The translations under genes were made by a program, and so were the position numbers. From the NCBI RefSeq assembly GCF_900101465.1, contig NZ_FMZM01000009.1:66358-122652 (forward strand): a stretch of DNA of 56,295 nucleotides. The letters run 5' to 3'. This DNA is from Nocardioides lianchengensis (GTDB taxonomy: Bacteria > Actinomycetota > Actinomycetes > Propionibacteriales > Nocardioidaceae). The notes beneath the pieces were generated by a model. It was not told where the DNA came from. It did not search any database and worked only from the letters and a program-made list of their open reading frames with translations. Shown here piece after piece: positions 16,108 through 23,951 of the stretch (position 1 is its first letter; every line of letters begins with the position of its first letter).

Positions 16108-17583
16108 CTAGGATTCTGCCCCTGCGGACCCCGGGTCCCCAACTCCGGGGTCGTCGTTGTGAGACGCGTCTCCCGCCGCCTCGGCGGCAGCCGCCTGAGG
16201 GGTACCGGAACGACGCGTCTGGGCCCAGCCGGGGATGTTGCGCTGGGGCCCGCTGCTGACCGCGAGCGCACCCGGCGGCACGTCGCGGCGTACGACGGTG
16301 CCGCCGGCCGTCGACGCGCCGTCGCCGATGTGGACCGGCGCCACGAACGTGTTGTTGGACCCGGTCCGCGCGTGCCGGCCGACGGTGGTGCGGTGCTTGG
16401 CGACGCCGTCGTAGTTGGCGAAGATCGTGCCGGCGCCGATGTTGGTGCCCTCGCCGATCTCGGCGTCCCCGACGTACGAGAGGTGCGGGACCTTGGCCCC
16501 CTCGCCGATCCGGGCGTTCTTGGTCTCGACGAAGGCGCCGATCTTGCCGTCGGCGCCCAGGTGGGTGCCGGGGCGCAGGTAGGAGAACGGCCCGACCGTG
16601 GCGCCCTGCGCGACGACCGCCAGCTCGCCGTGGGTGCGGACGACGCGGGCTCCGGCGCCGATCTCGCAGTCCTTCAGCGTGGTGTCCGGCCCGACGACGG
16701 CGTCCTCGCCGACGACGGTCGCGCCGAGGAGCTGGACGCCGGGCAGCAGGGTGACGTCCTGGGCGAGCACGACGTCGGCGTCGACCCAGGTGGTGGCCGG
16801 GTCCATGACGGTGACGCCCGCGCGCATCCAGCGGTCGAGGATCCGGCGGTTCAGCTCGGCCCCGAGCTCGGCCAGCTGCGCCCGGTCGTTGGCGCCCTCG
16901 GTCTGGCGGACGTCCTCGAGGACGTGGGCGCCGACGGTCAGGCCGGCCTCGCGGGCCAGGTGGACGACGTCGGTCAGGTAGTACTCGCCCTTGGCGTTGT
17001 CGTTGCCGATCCGCGGGAGCGCGTCGGCCAGGAAGGCCGCGTCGAGCGCGTAGATGCCGGAGTTGATCTCGCGGATCTCACGCTGGTCGGCGTCGGCGTC
17101 CTTCTCCTCCACGACCGCGACGACGTCGCCCTCGGCGTCGCGCACCACCCGGCCGTAGCCGAACGGGTCGTCCACGACACCGCTGAGGATGCTGACCGCC
17201 CGCTGGGCCGCCTCGTGCTCGGCCGCGAACTGCTGCAGGGACTCCCCCGCCAGCAGCGGGGTGTCGCCGTACGCCACGACGACGGTGCCGGACGTCGCGC
17301 CGGCGGCCGCCATCGCCACCAGCAGCGCGTGGCCGGTGCCGAGCTGGTCCTCCTGGACCGCCAGCACCACCCCGGGCAGCTGCTCCTCGACGTGCGGCCC
17401 GACCAGCTCGCGCTGGTGTCCGACCACGGCCACGACCCGGCGCGGCTCGAGCGCCTGCACGGCGGTCAGGACGTGCCCGACCATGCTCCGGCCCGCCACC
17501 TGGTGCAGGACCTTGGGGGTCTTCGACCGCATCCGGGTGCCGCCCCCGGCGGCGAGGACGACGACGGTCAGGTCAGTGGGCAC
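16108..17583 (-). CDS. glmU: Bifunctional GlmU (GlcN-1-P acetyltransferase / GlcNAc-1-P uridyltransferase)
   Basis: This 491-residue enzyme makes UDP-GlcNAc for peptidoglycan. The N-terminal uridyltransferase has LAAGGGTRMRSKTPKVLH; the C-terminal left-handed beta helix has repeats such as GPFSYLRPGTHLG, IGAFVETKNARIGEG and GAGTIFANYDGVAKHRT. I place the start at the GTG at 17583 because GGAGG stands just before it; an in-frame GTG at 17616 has no such site. The last 45 residues are a disordered, Ala/Asp-rich tail. Confidence 0.96.
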   Translation of the reverse strand: MPTDLTVVVLAAGGGTRMRSKTPKVLHQVAGRSMVGHVLTAVQALEPRRVVAVVGHQRELVGPHVEEQLPGVVLAVQEDQLGTGHALLVAMAAAGATSGTVVVAYGDTPLLAGESLQQFAAEHEAAQRAVSILSGVVDDPFGYGRVVRDAEGDVVAVVEEKDADADQREIREINSGIYALDAAFLADALPRIGNDNAKGEYYLTDVVHLAREAGLTVGAHVLEDVRQTEGANDRAQLAELGAELNRRILDRWMRAGVTVMDPATTWVDADVVLAQDVTLLPGVQLLGATVVGEDAVVGPDTTLKDCEIGAGARVVRTHGELAVVAQGATVGPFSYLRPGTHLGADGKIGAFVETKNARIGEGAKVPHLSYVGDAEIGEGTNIGAGTIFANYDGVAKHRTTVGRHARTGSNNTFVAPVHIGDGASTAGGTVVRRDVPPGALAVSSGPQRNIPGWAQTRRSGTPQAAAAEAAGDASHNDDPGVGDPGSAGAES

Positions 17584-17641
17584 GCGACTTTCCTCCAGGT
17601 TCGGCGACCGACTCACTGTAGAGGGCCCAGGTGACGGGGCC

Positions 17642-18400
17642 TCAGCCCGCGAGGTGCCCGTGGTCGACGACCTGGACGCTGCCGTGCACGGCGGCGGCGT
17701 CGTCGGAGGCGAGGAAGGCCACGACCGCGGCCACGCTGTCGGCGCTCATGAAGCCGCGCGCGGCCGAGATCCGCATGACCAGCTCGAAGTCGGCCCCCTC
17801 CGGCACCTCGATCGTGTGCACCTGCGGGGTGTCCATGCCGCCCGGGCAGACGCAGTTCACCCGCAGCGGCGCCTTCACGTGCTCGACCGCGAGGGCCTTG
17901 GTCAGCCCGACCACGCCGTGCTTGGCCGCGGTGTACGCCGCCGAGTACGCCTCCCCCACGACCCCGGCGACCGAGGCGACGTTGACGATGTTGCCGGCCG
18001 TCTCGAGCAGGTGCGGGATCGCGGCCTGCGAGCAGAAGAAGGCACCGCCGAGGTTCACGGCGACGTCGTGGGCCCACTGCTCCTCCGTCACCTCCGCGGT
18101 CAGCCGGAAGTCGTGGCGCCCCGCGTTGTTGACGAGGACGTCGAGCCGCCCGAACACCTCGACGGCCGCCGCCACCGCCTCCCGGCACGACGCCGGCACG
18201 GCGACGTCGAGCGGCCCGAAGGCCACCTCGCCGGGCAGCTCGGCGCAGGACGCGGCGACCTCGGCGAGCCGGGCCTGGTCACGCGCGGCGGCGTACACGC
18301 TCGCGCCGGCAGCGGCGAAGCGCCGGACGCACGCCGCGCCGAGGCCGGACGACGCCCCGGTGACGAGGACGACTCGGCCGGCGAAGCTCGCGGAGGACAT
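17642..18400 (-). CDS. Short-chain dehydrogenase/reductase
   Basis: This 252-residue classical SDR has the nucleotide loop TGASSGLG (14-21), LVNNAGRHDF, the catalytic Ser in NVASVAG and the YTAAK motif, then VNCVCPGGMDTP. It is a soluble NAD(P)-dependent oxidoreductase of unknown substrate. The ATG at 18400 is preferred over an upstream TTG. TAGGTT ends 7 bases upstream (18408-18413), indicating a leaderless mRNA. It sits between glmU and the tRNA-Gln gene. Confidence 0.9.
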   Translation of the reverse strand: MSSASFAGRVVLVTGASSGLGAACVRRFAAAGASVYAAARDQARLAEVAASCAELPGEVAFGPLDVAVPASCREAVAAAVEVFGRLDVLVNNAGRHDFRLTAEVTEEQWAHDVAVNLGGAFFCSQAAIPHLLETAGNIVNVASVAGVVGEAYSAAYTAAKHGVVGLTKALAVEHVKAPLRVNCVCPGGMDTPQVHTIEVPEGADFELVMRISAARGFMSADSVAAVVAFLASDDAAAVHGSVQVVDHGHLAG

Positions 18401-18407
18401 GCGCGGC

Positions 18408-18413
18408 AACCTA
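18408..18413 (-). promoter_or_regulatory. TAGGTT -10 box, leaderless SDR start
   Basis: TAGGTT on the minus strand lies 7 bases before the ATG at 18400, and no ribosome site is present. Confidence 0.5.
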
Positions 18414-18422
18414 GTGCGCCTC

Positions 18423-18504
18423 TGGCTCCCCGGGTAGGAGTCGAACCTACGTCGCTAGTCCTGATTCAAAGTCAGGCGGGCCCTGCCGGCAGACCAACCG
18501 GGGA
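18423..18504 (-). tRNA. tRNA-Gln (anticodon UUG)
   Basis: The minus strand folds as a tRNA: acceptor TCCCCGG/CCGGGGA, D arm GGTC/GGCC, anticodon stem CCTGA/TCAGG around the loop CTTTGAA (anticodon TTG), T arm GTAGG-TTCGACT-CCTAC, discriminator G and an encoded CCA end. The variable region is somewhat long (about 9 bases). A possible -10 box TATCGT (18516-18521) lies just upstream. Confidence 0.92.
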
Positions 18505-18588
18505 ATGCGGGGAACACGATAGGCCCGCCCAGTGGGACTGGCGTCATGCGACCTGGTTCGAGCCGCACCGGCCGTCGGCGCGGGCGGC

Positions 18589-18594
18589 TAGGTT
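18589..18594 (+). promoter_or_regulatory. TAGGTT -10 box, leaderless ligC start
   Basis: TAGGTT is followed by exactly six bases and then the GTG start at 18601. No ribosome site is present, so transcription probably begins at the start codon. Confidence 0.55.
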
Positions 18595-18600
18595 GCGAGG

Positions 18601-19695
18601 GTGGACCTGCCCGTGATGCCGCCCGTCCAGCCGATGCTCGCCAAGTCCGTGTCCGGGATCCCCGACCCGGCGAAGCACGGCGGCCTGAGCTTCGAGCCCA
18701 AGTGGGACGGCTTCCGCTGCCTGGTCTTCCGCGACGGCGACGAGATCGAGCTGGCGTCGCGCAACACCAAGCCGCTGACCCGCTACTTCCCCGAGGTCGT
18801 CGCGGCGATGCGGGAGCAGCTGCCGGAGCGGTGCGTGCTCGACGGCGAGCTGTTCGTCGCCATCGACCGGCGGCTCGAGTTCGAGGTGCTGCAGGAGCGG
18901 ATCCACCCCGCCGCGTCGCGCATCGAGATGCTCAGCGAGAAGACCCCCGCGGGCTTCGTCGCCTTCGACCTGCTCGCCCTGGGCGACACGTCGTACGCCG
19001 ACCGCCCGTTCGCCGAGCGGCGGGCCGCGCTGGAGCAGGCGCTGGCGGGCCTCTCCGGACCGTGCCACCTCACCCGCACCACCACCGACCCGGCCGAGGC
19101 CGGCGAGTGGTTCACCCGCTTCGAGGGGGCCGGACTCGACGGGGTGATGGCCAAGCCGCTGGGAGCGCCGTACTCCCCGAACGGGCGGACGATGCTGAAG
19201 ATCAAGCACGAGCGCACCGCCGACGTGGTGCTGGCCGGCTACCGCGAGCACAAGACCAGCACCCCCGAGCGGCCGCTGATCGGCAGCCTGCTGCTGGGGC
19301 TGCAGACCGAGGACGGCCTCCAGCACGTCGGGGTCAGCGCCAGCTTCACCGCGACCCGTCGCGCCGAGCTGTACGACGAGCTGCAGCCGCTGGTGTGCCC
19401 GATCGAGGAGCACCCGTGGGGCCACTGGCAGGAGTTCCTCACCGCCAACCCCGACCGGGTGCCCGGCACCCAGAGCCGCTGGAGCCAGGGCAAGGACCTG
19501 TCGTTCACGCCGCTGCGCCCCGAGCGGGTCCTGGAGGTGAAGTACGACCACATGGAGGGCCGCCGGTTCCGCCACACCGCCCACTTCAAGCGGTGGCGGC
19601 CCGACCGCGACGCGGGGTCGTGCCGCTACGACCAGCTGGAGGAGCCGGTCGGCTACGACCTCCGCGAGGTCCTCAGCGGGGACCCGCAGGACTAG
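18601..19695 (+). CDS. ligC: ATP-dependent DNA ligase, LigC type
   Basis: This 364-residue ligase has the nucleotidyltransferase core and OB domain only. Motif I is FEPKWDGFRC with the adenylated Lys34; CVLDGELFV (motif III), GLDGVMAKPLGAPY (motif IV) and MLKIKHERTADVVLAGY (motif V) follow. The length matches mycobacterial LigC, which acts in base excision repair. The convergent gene at 20805-21890 encodes the matching LigD-type primase-polymerase, as at mycobacterial Rv3731/Rv3730c. Confidence 0.93.
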   Translation: MDLPVMPPVQPMLAKSVSGIPDPAKHGGLSFEPKWDGFRCLVFRDGDEIELASRNTKPLTRYFPEVVAAMREQLPERCVLDGELFVAIDRRLEFEVLQERIHPAASRIEMLSEKTPAGFVAFDLLALGDTSYADRPFAERRAALEQALAGLSGPCHLTRTTTDPAEAGEWFTRFEGAGLDGVMAKPLGAPYSPNGRTMLKIKHERTADVVLAGYREHKTSTPERPLIGSLLLGLQTEDGLQHVGVSASFTATRRAELYDELQPLVCPIEEHPWGHWQEFLTANPDRVPGTQSRWSQGKDLSFTPLRPERVLEVKYDHMEGRRFRHTAHFKRWRPDRDAGSCRYDQLEEPVGYDLREVLSGDPQD

Positions 19696-19705
19696 AGTCG
19701 GAGGC

Positions 19706-20242
19706 ATGAACGACTACGACGTGGTGCTGCTCGTGGAGCAGGCGCTCACCCAGGCCGACGCCGCCCAGGTGCGGTCCCTGCACGAGGGTCTCGACGAGCC
19801 GGTGACCTACCACGTGCTGCTGCCGCTGGAGGACGCCGCCGCCCGGATCGAGGCCGCGATGGGCTCGCTCTCGGCCGGCGAGCTGATGGCCTCCCCCGCC
19901 GTGGCGATGTCCGACGTCGACCTCGAGGCGGTGCGCCAGGAGTGCGAGGACCGCTCGACGACCGACCTGAAGGACACGCTCGCCGCGCTGACGGCCGCGG
20001 GCGCCGACGCGACCGGCCAGGTCGTCCCCGGCCCGCCGATCGAGGCGTTGGCCGCCAAGATCAAGGAGGTCGACGGCCGCGAGGCGATCATCCTGACCCG
20101 CCCGCACGTGGTGGCCGAGTTCTTCCACCTCGACTGGACCTCGCAGGCCCGCCGCAAGATCGGCGTACCCGTCCTGCACCTGCTCGAGCACGAGAACTTC
20201 GACGAGCAGGCCGGCGGCGGCGAGGGCGTCAGCGGGCTCTGA
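19706..20242 (+). CDS. Conserved actinobacterial protein of unknown function
   Basis: This 178-residue soluble, acidic protein reads MNDYDVVLLVEQALTQADAAQVRSLHEGL and ends HVVAEFFHLDWTSQARRKIGVPVLHLLEHE. The C-terminal part looks like an alpha/beta Rossmann-type or USP-like fold (DGREAIILTRPHVVAEFF). It starts 10 bases after ligC; GGAGG is too close to the ATG for a normal ribosome site, while TAGAGT (19693-19698) lies 7 bases upstream and overlaps the ligC stop. It may serve in the same repair context, but no function is known to me. Confidence 0.75.
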   Translation: MNDYDVVLLVEQALTQADAAQVRSLHEGLDEPVTYHVLLPLEDAAARIEAAMGSLSAGELMASPAVAMSDVDLEAVRQECEDRSTTDLKDTLAALTAAGADATGQVVPGPPIEALAAKIKEVDGREAIILTRPHVVAEFFHLDWTSQARRKIGVPVLHLLEHENFDEQAGGGEGVSGL

Positions 20243-20288
20243 CGCCCGCCGCTGTGACCGAGTCTGTTACCGAACGCTGGAGGTCGTG

Positions 20289-20523
20289 TGGATCTTCCGT
20301 GGAGCACGGATCCCTAGAGTTCTACCTATCAGCAAGGCCTGGACACACGAGTACGAGCTGATGAACCGGATGGTCGGAGCTTCGGGGGGAGCGCTGGCGT
20401 ACCGGACCCGCAAGGGTCGAGAGTCCATGGAATTCCGGGGGGAACTTCCACGGTTCGGGGGGACCGAGTGACTTTCGCCAGGAGCAACCCGCCCGGCGCT
20501 GTCCCGAGCAGCGCCAGGCGGGC
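20289..20523 (+). ncRNA. Candidate structured RNA with three G6-loop hairpins and terminator
   Basis: The 302-base gap between two convergent genes holds ordered hairpins: CCGTG-GAG-CACGG near 20297-20309; a hairpin with loop GGGGGG at 20384-20389; GACCC-GCAA-GGGTC (20405-20418, a GNRA tetraloop); GGAATT/AACTTCC around GGGGGG at 20437-20442; CGGT/ACCG around GGGGGG at 20457-20462; and the terminator at 20488-20522. TAGAGT at 20315-20320 could be a -10 box. The other strand would give C6 loops, as in the actinobacterial 6C RNA, so the strand is uncertain. GNRA and the T-rich 3' end favour plus. Confidence 0.45.
20488..20522. terminator. Strong 14-bp terminator hairpin
   Basis: CCCGCCCGGCGCTG pairs with CAGCGCCAGGCGGG (one mismatch) around TCCCGAG, followed on the plus strand by CCTTCTGCATTT. 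It stands between convergent transcription units and could serve both. Confidence 0.75.
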
Positions 20524-20544
20524 CTTCTGCATTTCGGGGGTCGT

Positions 20545-20778
20545 TCAGACCTCGCGCTTCGGGGACACGTAGTCGCTCGGCTCGTCCTCGATCATGTAGT
20601 TCGGGTCCGCCTCGATCGCCGCGACCGTCCGCTGCAGCCACTCCTCGTCGGAGGTCTCGATCTCGCGCTCGGCGAGCTGGTCGCGCAGGTAGCCCACCAG
20701 GTCCTCGGTCGCGCGTGCGTCCTTGGCGACGGACGTCGCGTCCACCGCGGCCTGCAGGTCGGAGTCGTAGACAGCCAT
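20545..20778 (-). CDS. Small acidic protein of unknown function
   Basis: From the ATG at 20778 this is 77 residues (MAVYDSDLQAAVDATSVAKD...) and is rich in Asp and Glu, with a helical pattern DLVGYLRDQLAEREIETSDEEW and a C-terminal EPSDYVSPKREV. A GTG at 20808 overlaps the stop of the primase-polymerase gene (GTGA) and would give 87 residues; this overlap suggests co-translation. The gene may belong to the repair module. I do not recognise the family. Confidence 0.65.
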   Translation of the reverse strand: MAVYDSDLQAAVDATSVAKDARATEDLVGYLRDQLAEREIETSDEEWLQRTVAAIEADPNYMIEDEPSDYVSPKREV

Positions 20779-20804
20779 GGCCGGGGAGTACCCACCCGAC
20801 CCGT

Positions 20805-21890
20805 TCACGACTCGACGCGGTTGCCGTCCTCGTCCCAGTGCTCCGCGACCTTCTTGCTCGGCTGGACCCGCGGCGGCTCGCCCGGCATCTTGGGGTAGTC
20901 GGGCGGGAAGTTGAGCTCGACCGCCCCCTGCTCCTCCCACAGGTCCAGCAGCGGCTGGAGGGAGTACGCCGTGTCGTCGATCGCCGCCCAGGCGTCGCCG
21001 CTGTCGGCGAGCCGCTCGGGGACCGTGAACAGGTTGAGGTCCTGGGGGCCGGTCAGCTCGGCCAGCTCGGCCCAGGTCACCGGCGTCGAGACCGGCGCGC
21101 CCGGGATCGGTCGCAGCGAGTACGCCGAGGCCATCGTCCGGTCGCGGTTGTTCTGGTTGAAGTCGACGAAGATCCGCTCCCCGCGCTCCTCCTTCCACCA
21201 CTCGACGGTCACCCCGTCGTCGCGCGCGGCGAGCGCGCGGCCGAAGGCGATGGCCGCGTGGCGCACGTCGACGAACTCCCAGCGCGGCTCGATCCGGACG
21301 AAGACGTGCACGCCGCGGTTGCCGGAGGTCTTCGGGTAGCCGACCATCCCCAGCTCCTCCAGCAGCTCCTTCGCGACGCCGGCCACCCGGACCGCGTCGC
21401 CGAAGCTGGTCCCGGGCTGGGGATCGAGGTCGATCCGCAGCTCGTCGGGCCGGTCGACGTCGGCTCGTCGTACCGGCCAGGGATGGAAGGTGAGCGTGCC
21501 CATGTGGGCGCACCAGACCGGTACGGCGATCTCCGTCGGGCAGATCTCCTCGGCGGTCCGGCCGGACGGGAAGGTGATGCCGACGGTCTCCAGGTAGTCG
21601 GGCGCGCCTTTCGGCACCCGCTTCTGGTAGAACGCGTCGGCGTCCTTGTCCTGGGGCCCGGTCGCCAGCTTCATGCCCGGGCGCACCCCCGACGTCCACC
21701 GCTCCAGCGCGGTCGGCCGGTCGCGCAGGGCCCGCATCAGGCCGTCCTCGACGCTCGCGAAGTACTCCGCGACCATCAGCTTGGTCACCTCGGGCGTCCG
21801 CTCGGTCGCCTCGTAGATCACCCGGTCCGGACTCGACACGCGGACGGCGCGACCGCCCGCCTCGACCTCTGCCGCCGGAGCCTTCGCCAT
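20805..21890 (-). CDS. Stand-alone LigD-type primase-polymerase (PolD/Prim-PolC)
   Basis: This 361-residue protein is an archaeo-eukaryotic primase-like polymerase domain without ligase or nuclease domains. Motifs: YQKRVPKGAPDYL, ICPTEIAVPVWCAHMGTLTFHPWP, metal-binding RIDLDPQPG (Asp154, Asp156), SGNRGVHVFV (189-198) and VFVDFNQN. In mycobacteria the homologue next to LigC (Rv3730c) fills short gaps with ribonucleotides in excision repair; the same pairing here supports that role. TAGGGT lies 6 bases before the ATG, indicating a leaderless mRNA. Confidence 0.92.
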   Translation of the reverse strand: MAKAPAAEVEAGGRAVRVSSPDRVIYEATERTPEVTKLMVAEYFASVEDGLMRALRDRPTALERWTSGVRPGMKLATGPQDKDADAFYQKRVPKGAPDYLETVGITFPSGRTAEEICPTEIAVPVWCAHMGTLTFHPWPVRRADVDRPDELRIDLDPQPGTSFGDAVRVAGVAKELLEELGMVGYPKTSGNRGVHVFVRIEPRWEFVDVRHAAIAFGRALAARDDGVTVEWWKEERGERIFVDFNQNNRDRTMASAYSLRPIPGAPVSTPVTWAELAELTGPQDLNLFTVPERLADSGDAWAAIDDTAYSLQPLLDLWEEQGAVELNFPPDYPKMPGEPPRVQPSKKVAEHWDEDGNRVES

Positions 21891-21896
21891 GCCCCG

Positions 21897-21902
21897 ACCC
21901 TA
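21897..21902 (-). promoter_or_regulatory. TAGGGT -10 box, leaderless primase-polymerase start
   Basis: TAGGGT on the minus strand is followed by six bases and the ATG at 21890. Confidence 0.5.
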
Positions 21903-21917
21903 GGCCGTCGCGCCCCT

Positions 21918-21963
21918 CCGGTGGTCGAGCAGTGAAGGACGAAGTCCTGAGCGTGTCGAAACC
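21918..21963. repeat. Interspersed palindromic repeat, copy 2
   Basis: CCGGTGGTCGAGCAGTG...GCGTGTCGAAACC is nearly the reverse complement of the repeat at 10-60. It lies in the 451-base gap upstream of the primase-polymerase gene, which holds only repeats (this one and the tandem pair at 22012-22350). Confidence 0.7.
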
Positions 21964-22011
21964 CGTCCTGCCAACCGCCGACCCCGACCGAGGCTGCTTC
22001 TCGGGTGCAGG

Positions 22012-22171
22012 GGTTTCGACACGGTCGCTGCGCGACCTGCTCAACCACCGGCGGCACCGCCGGTACGACCGGTAGCACCGGCGGCGCCACCAGCCGGTGG
22101 TTGAGCAGCGAGGCCGCGCTAGCGGGTGAGCGTGTCGAAACCCCCGCAGCCCACCAGCGACCTCGACCACC
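22012..22171. repeat. Tandem repeat unit a (179-bp period)
   Basis: The unit starts GGTTTCGACACGGTCGCTGC, carries CTCAACCACCGG and, inverted, CCGGTGGTTGAG around a run of short ACCGGY repeats, and ends CACCAGCGACCTCGACCACC. The ends form a long inverted repeat of the same interspersed family. The next unit follows 179 bases later. Confidence 0.85.
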
Positions 22172-22190
22172 CACGCCTCTCAAGTCACCG

Positions 22191-22350
22191 GGTTTCGACA
22201 CGGTCGCTGCGCGACCTGCTCAACCACCGGCAGCACCGCCGGTACGACCGGTAGCACCGGCGCCGCCACCCGCCGGTGGTTGAGCAGCGAGGCCGCGCTA
22301 GCGGGTGAGCGTGTCGAAACCCCCGCAGCCCACCAGCGACCTCAACCACC
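22191..22350. repeat. Tandem repeat unit b (179-bp period)
   Basis: Nearly identical to 22012-22171, with only a handful of substitutions (for example GGCAGC for GGCGGC). The stop codon of the small Cys protein gene (22342-22344) lies inside this unit, so the repeat shaped the 3' end of that gene. Confidence 0.85.
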
Positions 22351-22665
22351 GGAGTCGGCGGGCAGCAGCGAGTTGGGCTGGAAGGTGGGGCGGCGGTCGT
22401 CGTCCTCCTTGGCGGCGCGGACGAACTCGAAGCCGGCGGTGAGGACGACCTGCCAGGCCGGGTCGGCGGCCGTCGTACGACGATGGGCGTCGGCGCAGCC
22501 GGCGTGCATGGGCGGCAGGTGCAGGGCGTTGTGGGCGATCTCGTCGGGTGTGCCCAGGAACGCGACCGGCCGGCCGAGCGGCTCGGCGCAGATCCCGCAG
22601 ATCCGGCTGAGCGCGCACTGGGTCACCCAACGCTTGGCGCCGACGTCGTCGACGACGGCGCTCAC
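22342..22665 (-). CDS. Small protein with CxxC...HxxCxxxH zinc-like site
   Basis: This 107-residue protein starts at a GTG that overlaps the desaturase stop (GTGA). It has ICGICAEPLGRPVAFLGTPDE and PPMHAGCADAH, giving Cys23, Cys26, His54, Cys57 and His61 as possible zinc ligands. The C-terminus is variable and ends within a repeat. The tight coupling to a membrane desaturase suggests a linked role, perhaps in assembly or sensing, but I do not recognise the family. Confidence 0.65.
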   Translation of the reverse strand: MSAVVDDVGAKRWVTQCALSRICGICAEPLGRPVAFLGTPDEIAHNALHLPPMHAGCADAHRRTTAADPAWQVVLTAGFEFVRAAKEDDDRRPTFQPNSLLPADSGG

Positions 22666-23879
22666 GACGCCCGCCGCATCCAGCCGCCCAGTTCCGTACG
22701 ACGGGGCGGCCGCTCGGCGTCCGACCTCCGCTTGCGGTCGCGGGACGGGGTGGGCGGCTCGGGCTGGTCGCTCGACGTCCACGAGTTCGGCACCGAGAGC
22801 TTGATGATCGTGCGCAGCGCCTGGCCGTACTGCCGGTGCAGCGGGCCGGTCGTGTAGGGCAGGTCGTACTTGTCGCAGAGCTCGCGCACCCGCACCGAGA
22901 TCTCGGCGTACCGGTTGGACGGGAGGTCGGGGAACAGGTGGTGCTCGATCTGGAAGCCGAGGTTGCCGGACAGGATGTGCAGCAGCGGGCCGCCCTGGAA
23001 GTTGGCGGCGCCGAGGACTTGGCGCAGGTACCACTCCGCGCGGGTCTCGTCCTCGATCTCCTCCTCGGTGAAGTGCATCGCACCATCGGGGAAGTGGCCG
23101 CAGAAGATGATCACGTAGGACCACAGGTTCCGGCTCAGGTTGGCCGTCGCGTTGGCGACCATGACCTGCTTCCAGCGCGGACCGGACAGCGCCGGGTAGA
23201 CGACGTAGTCCTTGACGATCTGGTTGCGGCCCTTGCGGAAGATCTGCCCGAGCTGGCGCTTCATCTCCTTCGGGTCCTTCTCGCCCTTGCGGATCCGCTC
23301 GATGTCGAGGTCGTGCAACGCGACGCCCCACTGGAAGAGCGTGGCGAGTGCGGCGTTGTAGACCGGCTGGCCGAGGTTGAACGGCGACCACTTCTGCTCG
23401 CGGGCCATCCGCAGGATGCCGTAGCCGATGTCGTTGTCGTAGCCGAGCACGTTGGTGAACTGGTGGTGCACGTAGTTGTGGCTGTGCTTCCACTGCTCGG
23501 CCGGCTGGGCGGTGTCCCACTCCCAGTTCGAGGAGTGGATCTCGGGGTCGTTCATCCAGTCCCACTGGCCGTGCATGACGTTGTGGCCGATCTCCATGTT
23601 CTCGAGGATCTTGGCCAGTCCCAGCAGTACGGCGCCCGCCGCGACCGCCGGCTTCTCGGCCCGCGGCGCCCAGCGCGCGCCCCAGGTGCCCGCGAGCATC
23701 GAGACCCGGCCCGCGGCGGCCAGCCCGCGCTGCACCTTGATCATCCGGTTGATGTAGGCCGCGTCCTTCGCGCCGCGCGAGTCCTCGATCTCCGCGCGGA
23801 TCGCGTCGAGCTCACGACCGATCTGCTCCACCTCCTCGTCGGTGAGGTGGGTGTACTCCTGGACGTCGCTGATCGCCAT
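22662..23879 (-). CDS. Membrane fatty acid desaturase (DesA3-like acyl-CoA desaturase)
   Basis: This 405-residue di-iron membrane enzyme has three His boxes: GHNVMHGQWD (99-103), HSHNYVHHQFTN (132-139) and GFQIEHHLFPDLP. A hydrophobic segment AVAAGAVLLGLAKIL precedes the first. The pattern matches the linoleoyl-CoA/DesA3 group, which introduces a cis double bond into acyl-CoA using electrons from a dedicated reductase. That reductase is encoded directly upstream (23952-25025), the same arrangement as mycobacterial Rv3230c-DesA3. The last 45 residues are a basic, Pro-rich tail. An AAGGAG ribosome site lies ten bases upstream. Confidence 0.9.
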   Translation of the reverse strand: MAISDVQEYTHLTDEEVEQIGRELDAIRAEIEDSRGAKDAAYINRMIKVQRGLAAAGRVSMLAGTWGARWAPRAEKPAVAAGAVLLGLAKILENMEIGHNVMHGQWDWMNDPEIHSSNWEWDTAQPAEQWKHSHNYVHHQFTNVLGYDNDIGYGILRMAREQKWSPFNLGQPVYNAALATLFQWGVALHDLDIERIRKGEKDPKEMKRQLGQIFRKGRNQIVKDYVVYPALSGPRWKQVMVANATANLSRNLWSYVIIFCGHFPDGAMHFTEEEIEDETRAEWYLRQVLGAANFQGGPLLHILSGNLGFQIEHHLFPDLPSNRYAEISVRVRELCDKYDLPYTTGPLHRQYGQALRTIIKLSVPNSWTSSDQPEPPTPSRDRKRRSDAERPPRRTELGGWMRRAS

Positions 23880-23905
23880 GGCGTCAGGTCTCCTTTCGTC
23901 TCACG

Positions 23906-23948
23906 GGGTGTCGAGACGGTCGCTGCGCGACCTCCTCCACCACCGGTG
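23906..23948. repeat. Interspersed palindromic repeat, copy in desaturase operon
   Basis: GGTGTCGAGACGGTCGCTGCGCGACC...CCACCACCGGTGG lies between the reductase stop and the desaturase ribosome site. Being inside an operon, it may act as an mRNA stabilising or processing element; that is inference. Confidence 0.65.
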
Positions 23949-23951
23949 GGG

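Noticed and set aside
20286..20471. 61-codon GTG frame in the gap after the ligC unit
   Set aside because: The ribosome site is only two bases from the GTG, and the segment is dominated by hairpins with repeated loops. A structured RNA explains it better, though a peptide is not excluded.
22012..22350. CRISPR array
   Set aside because: There are only two long units with an inverted-repeat structure and a 19-base gap; no short regular repeats, spacers or cas genes.
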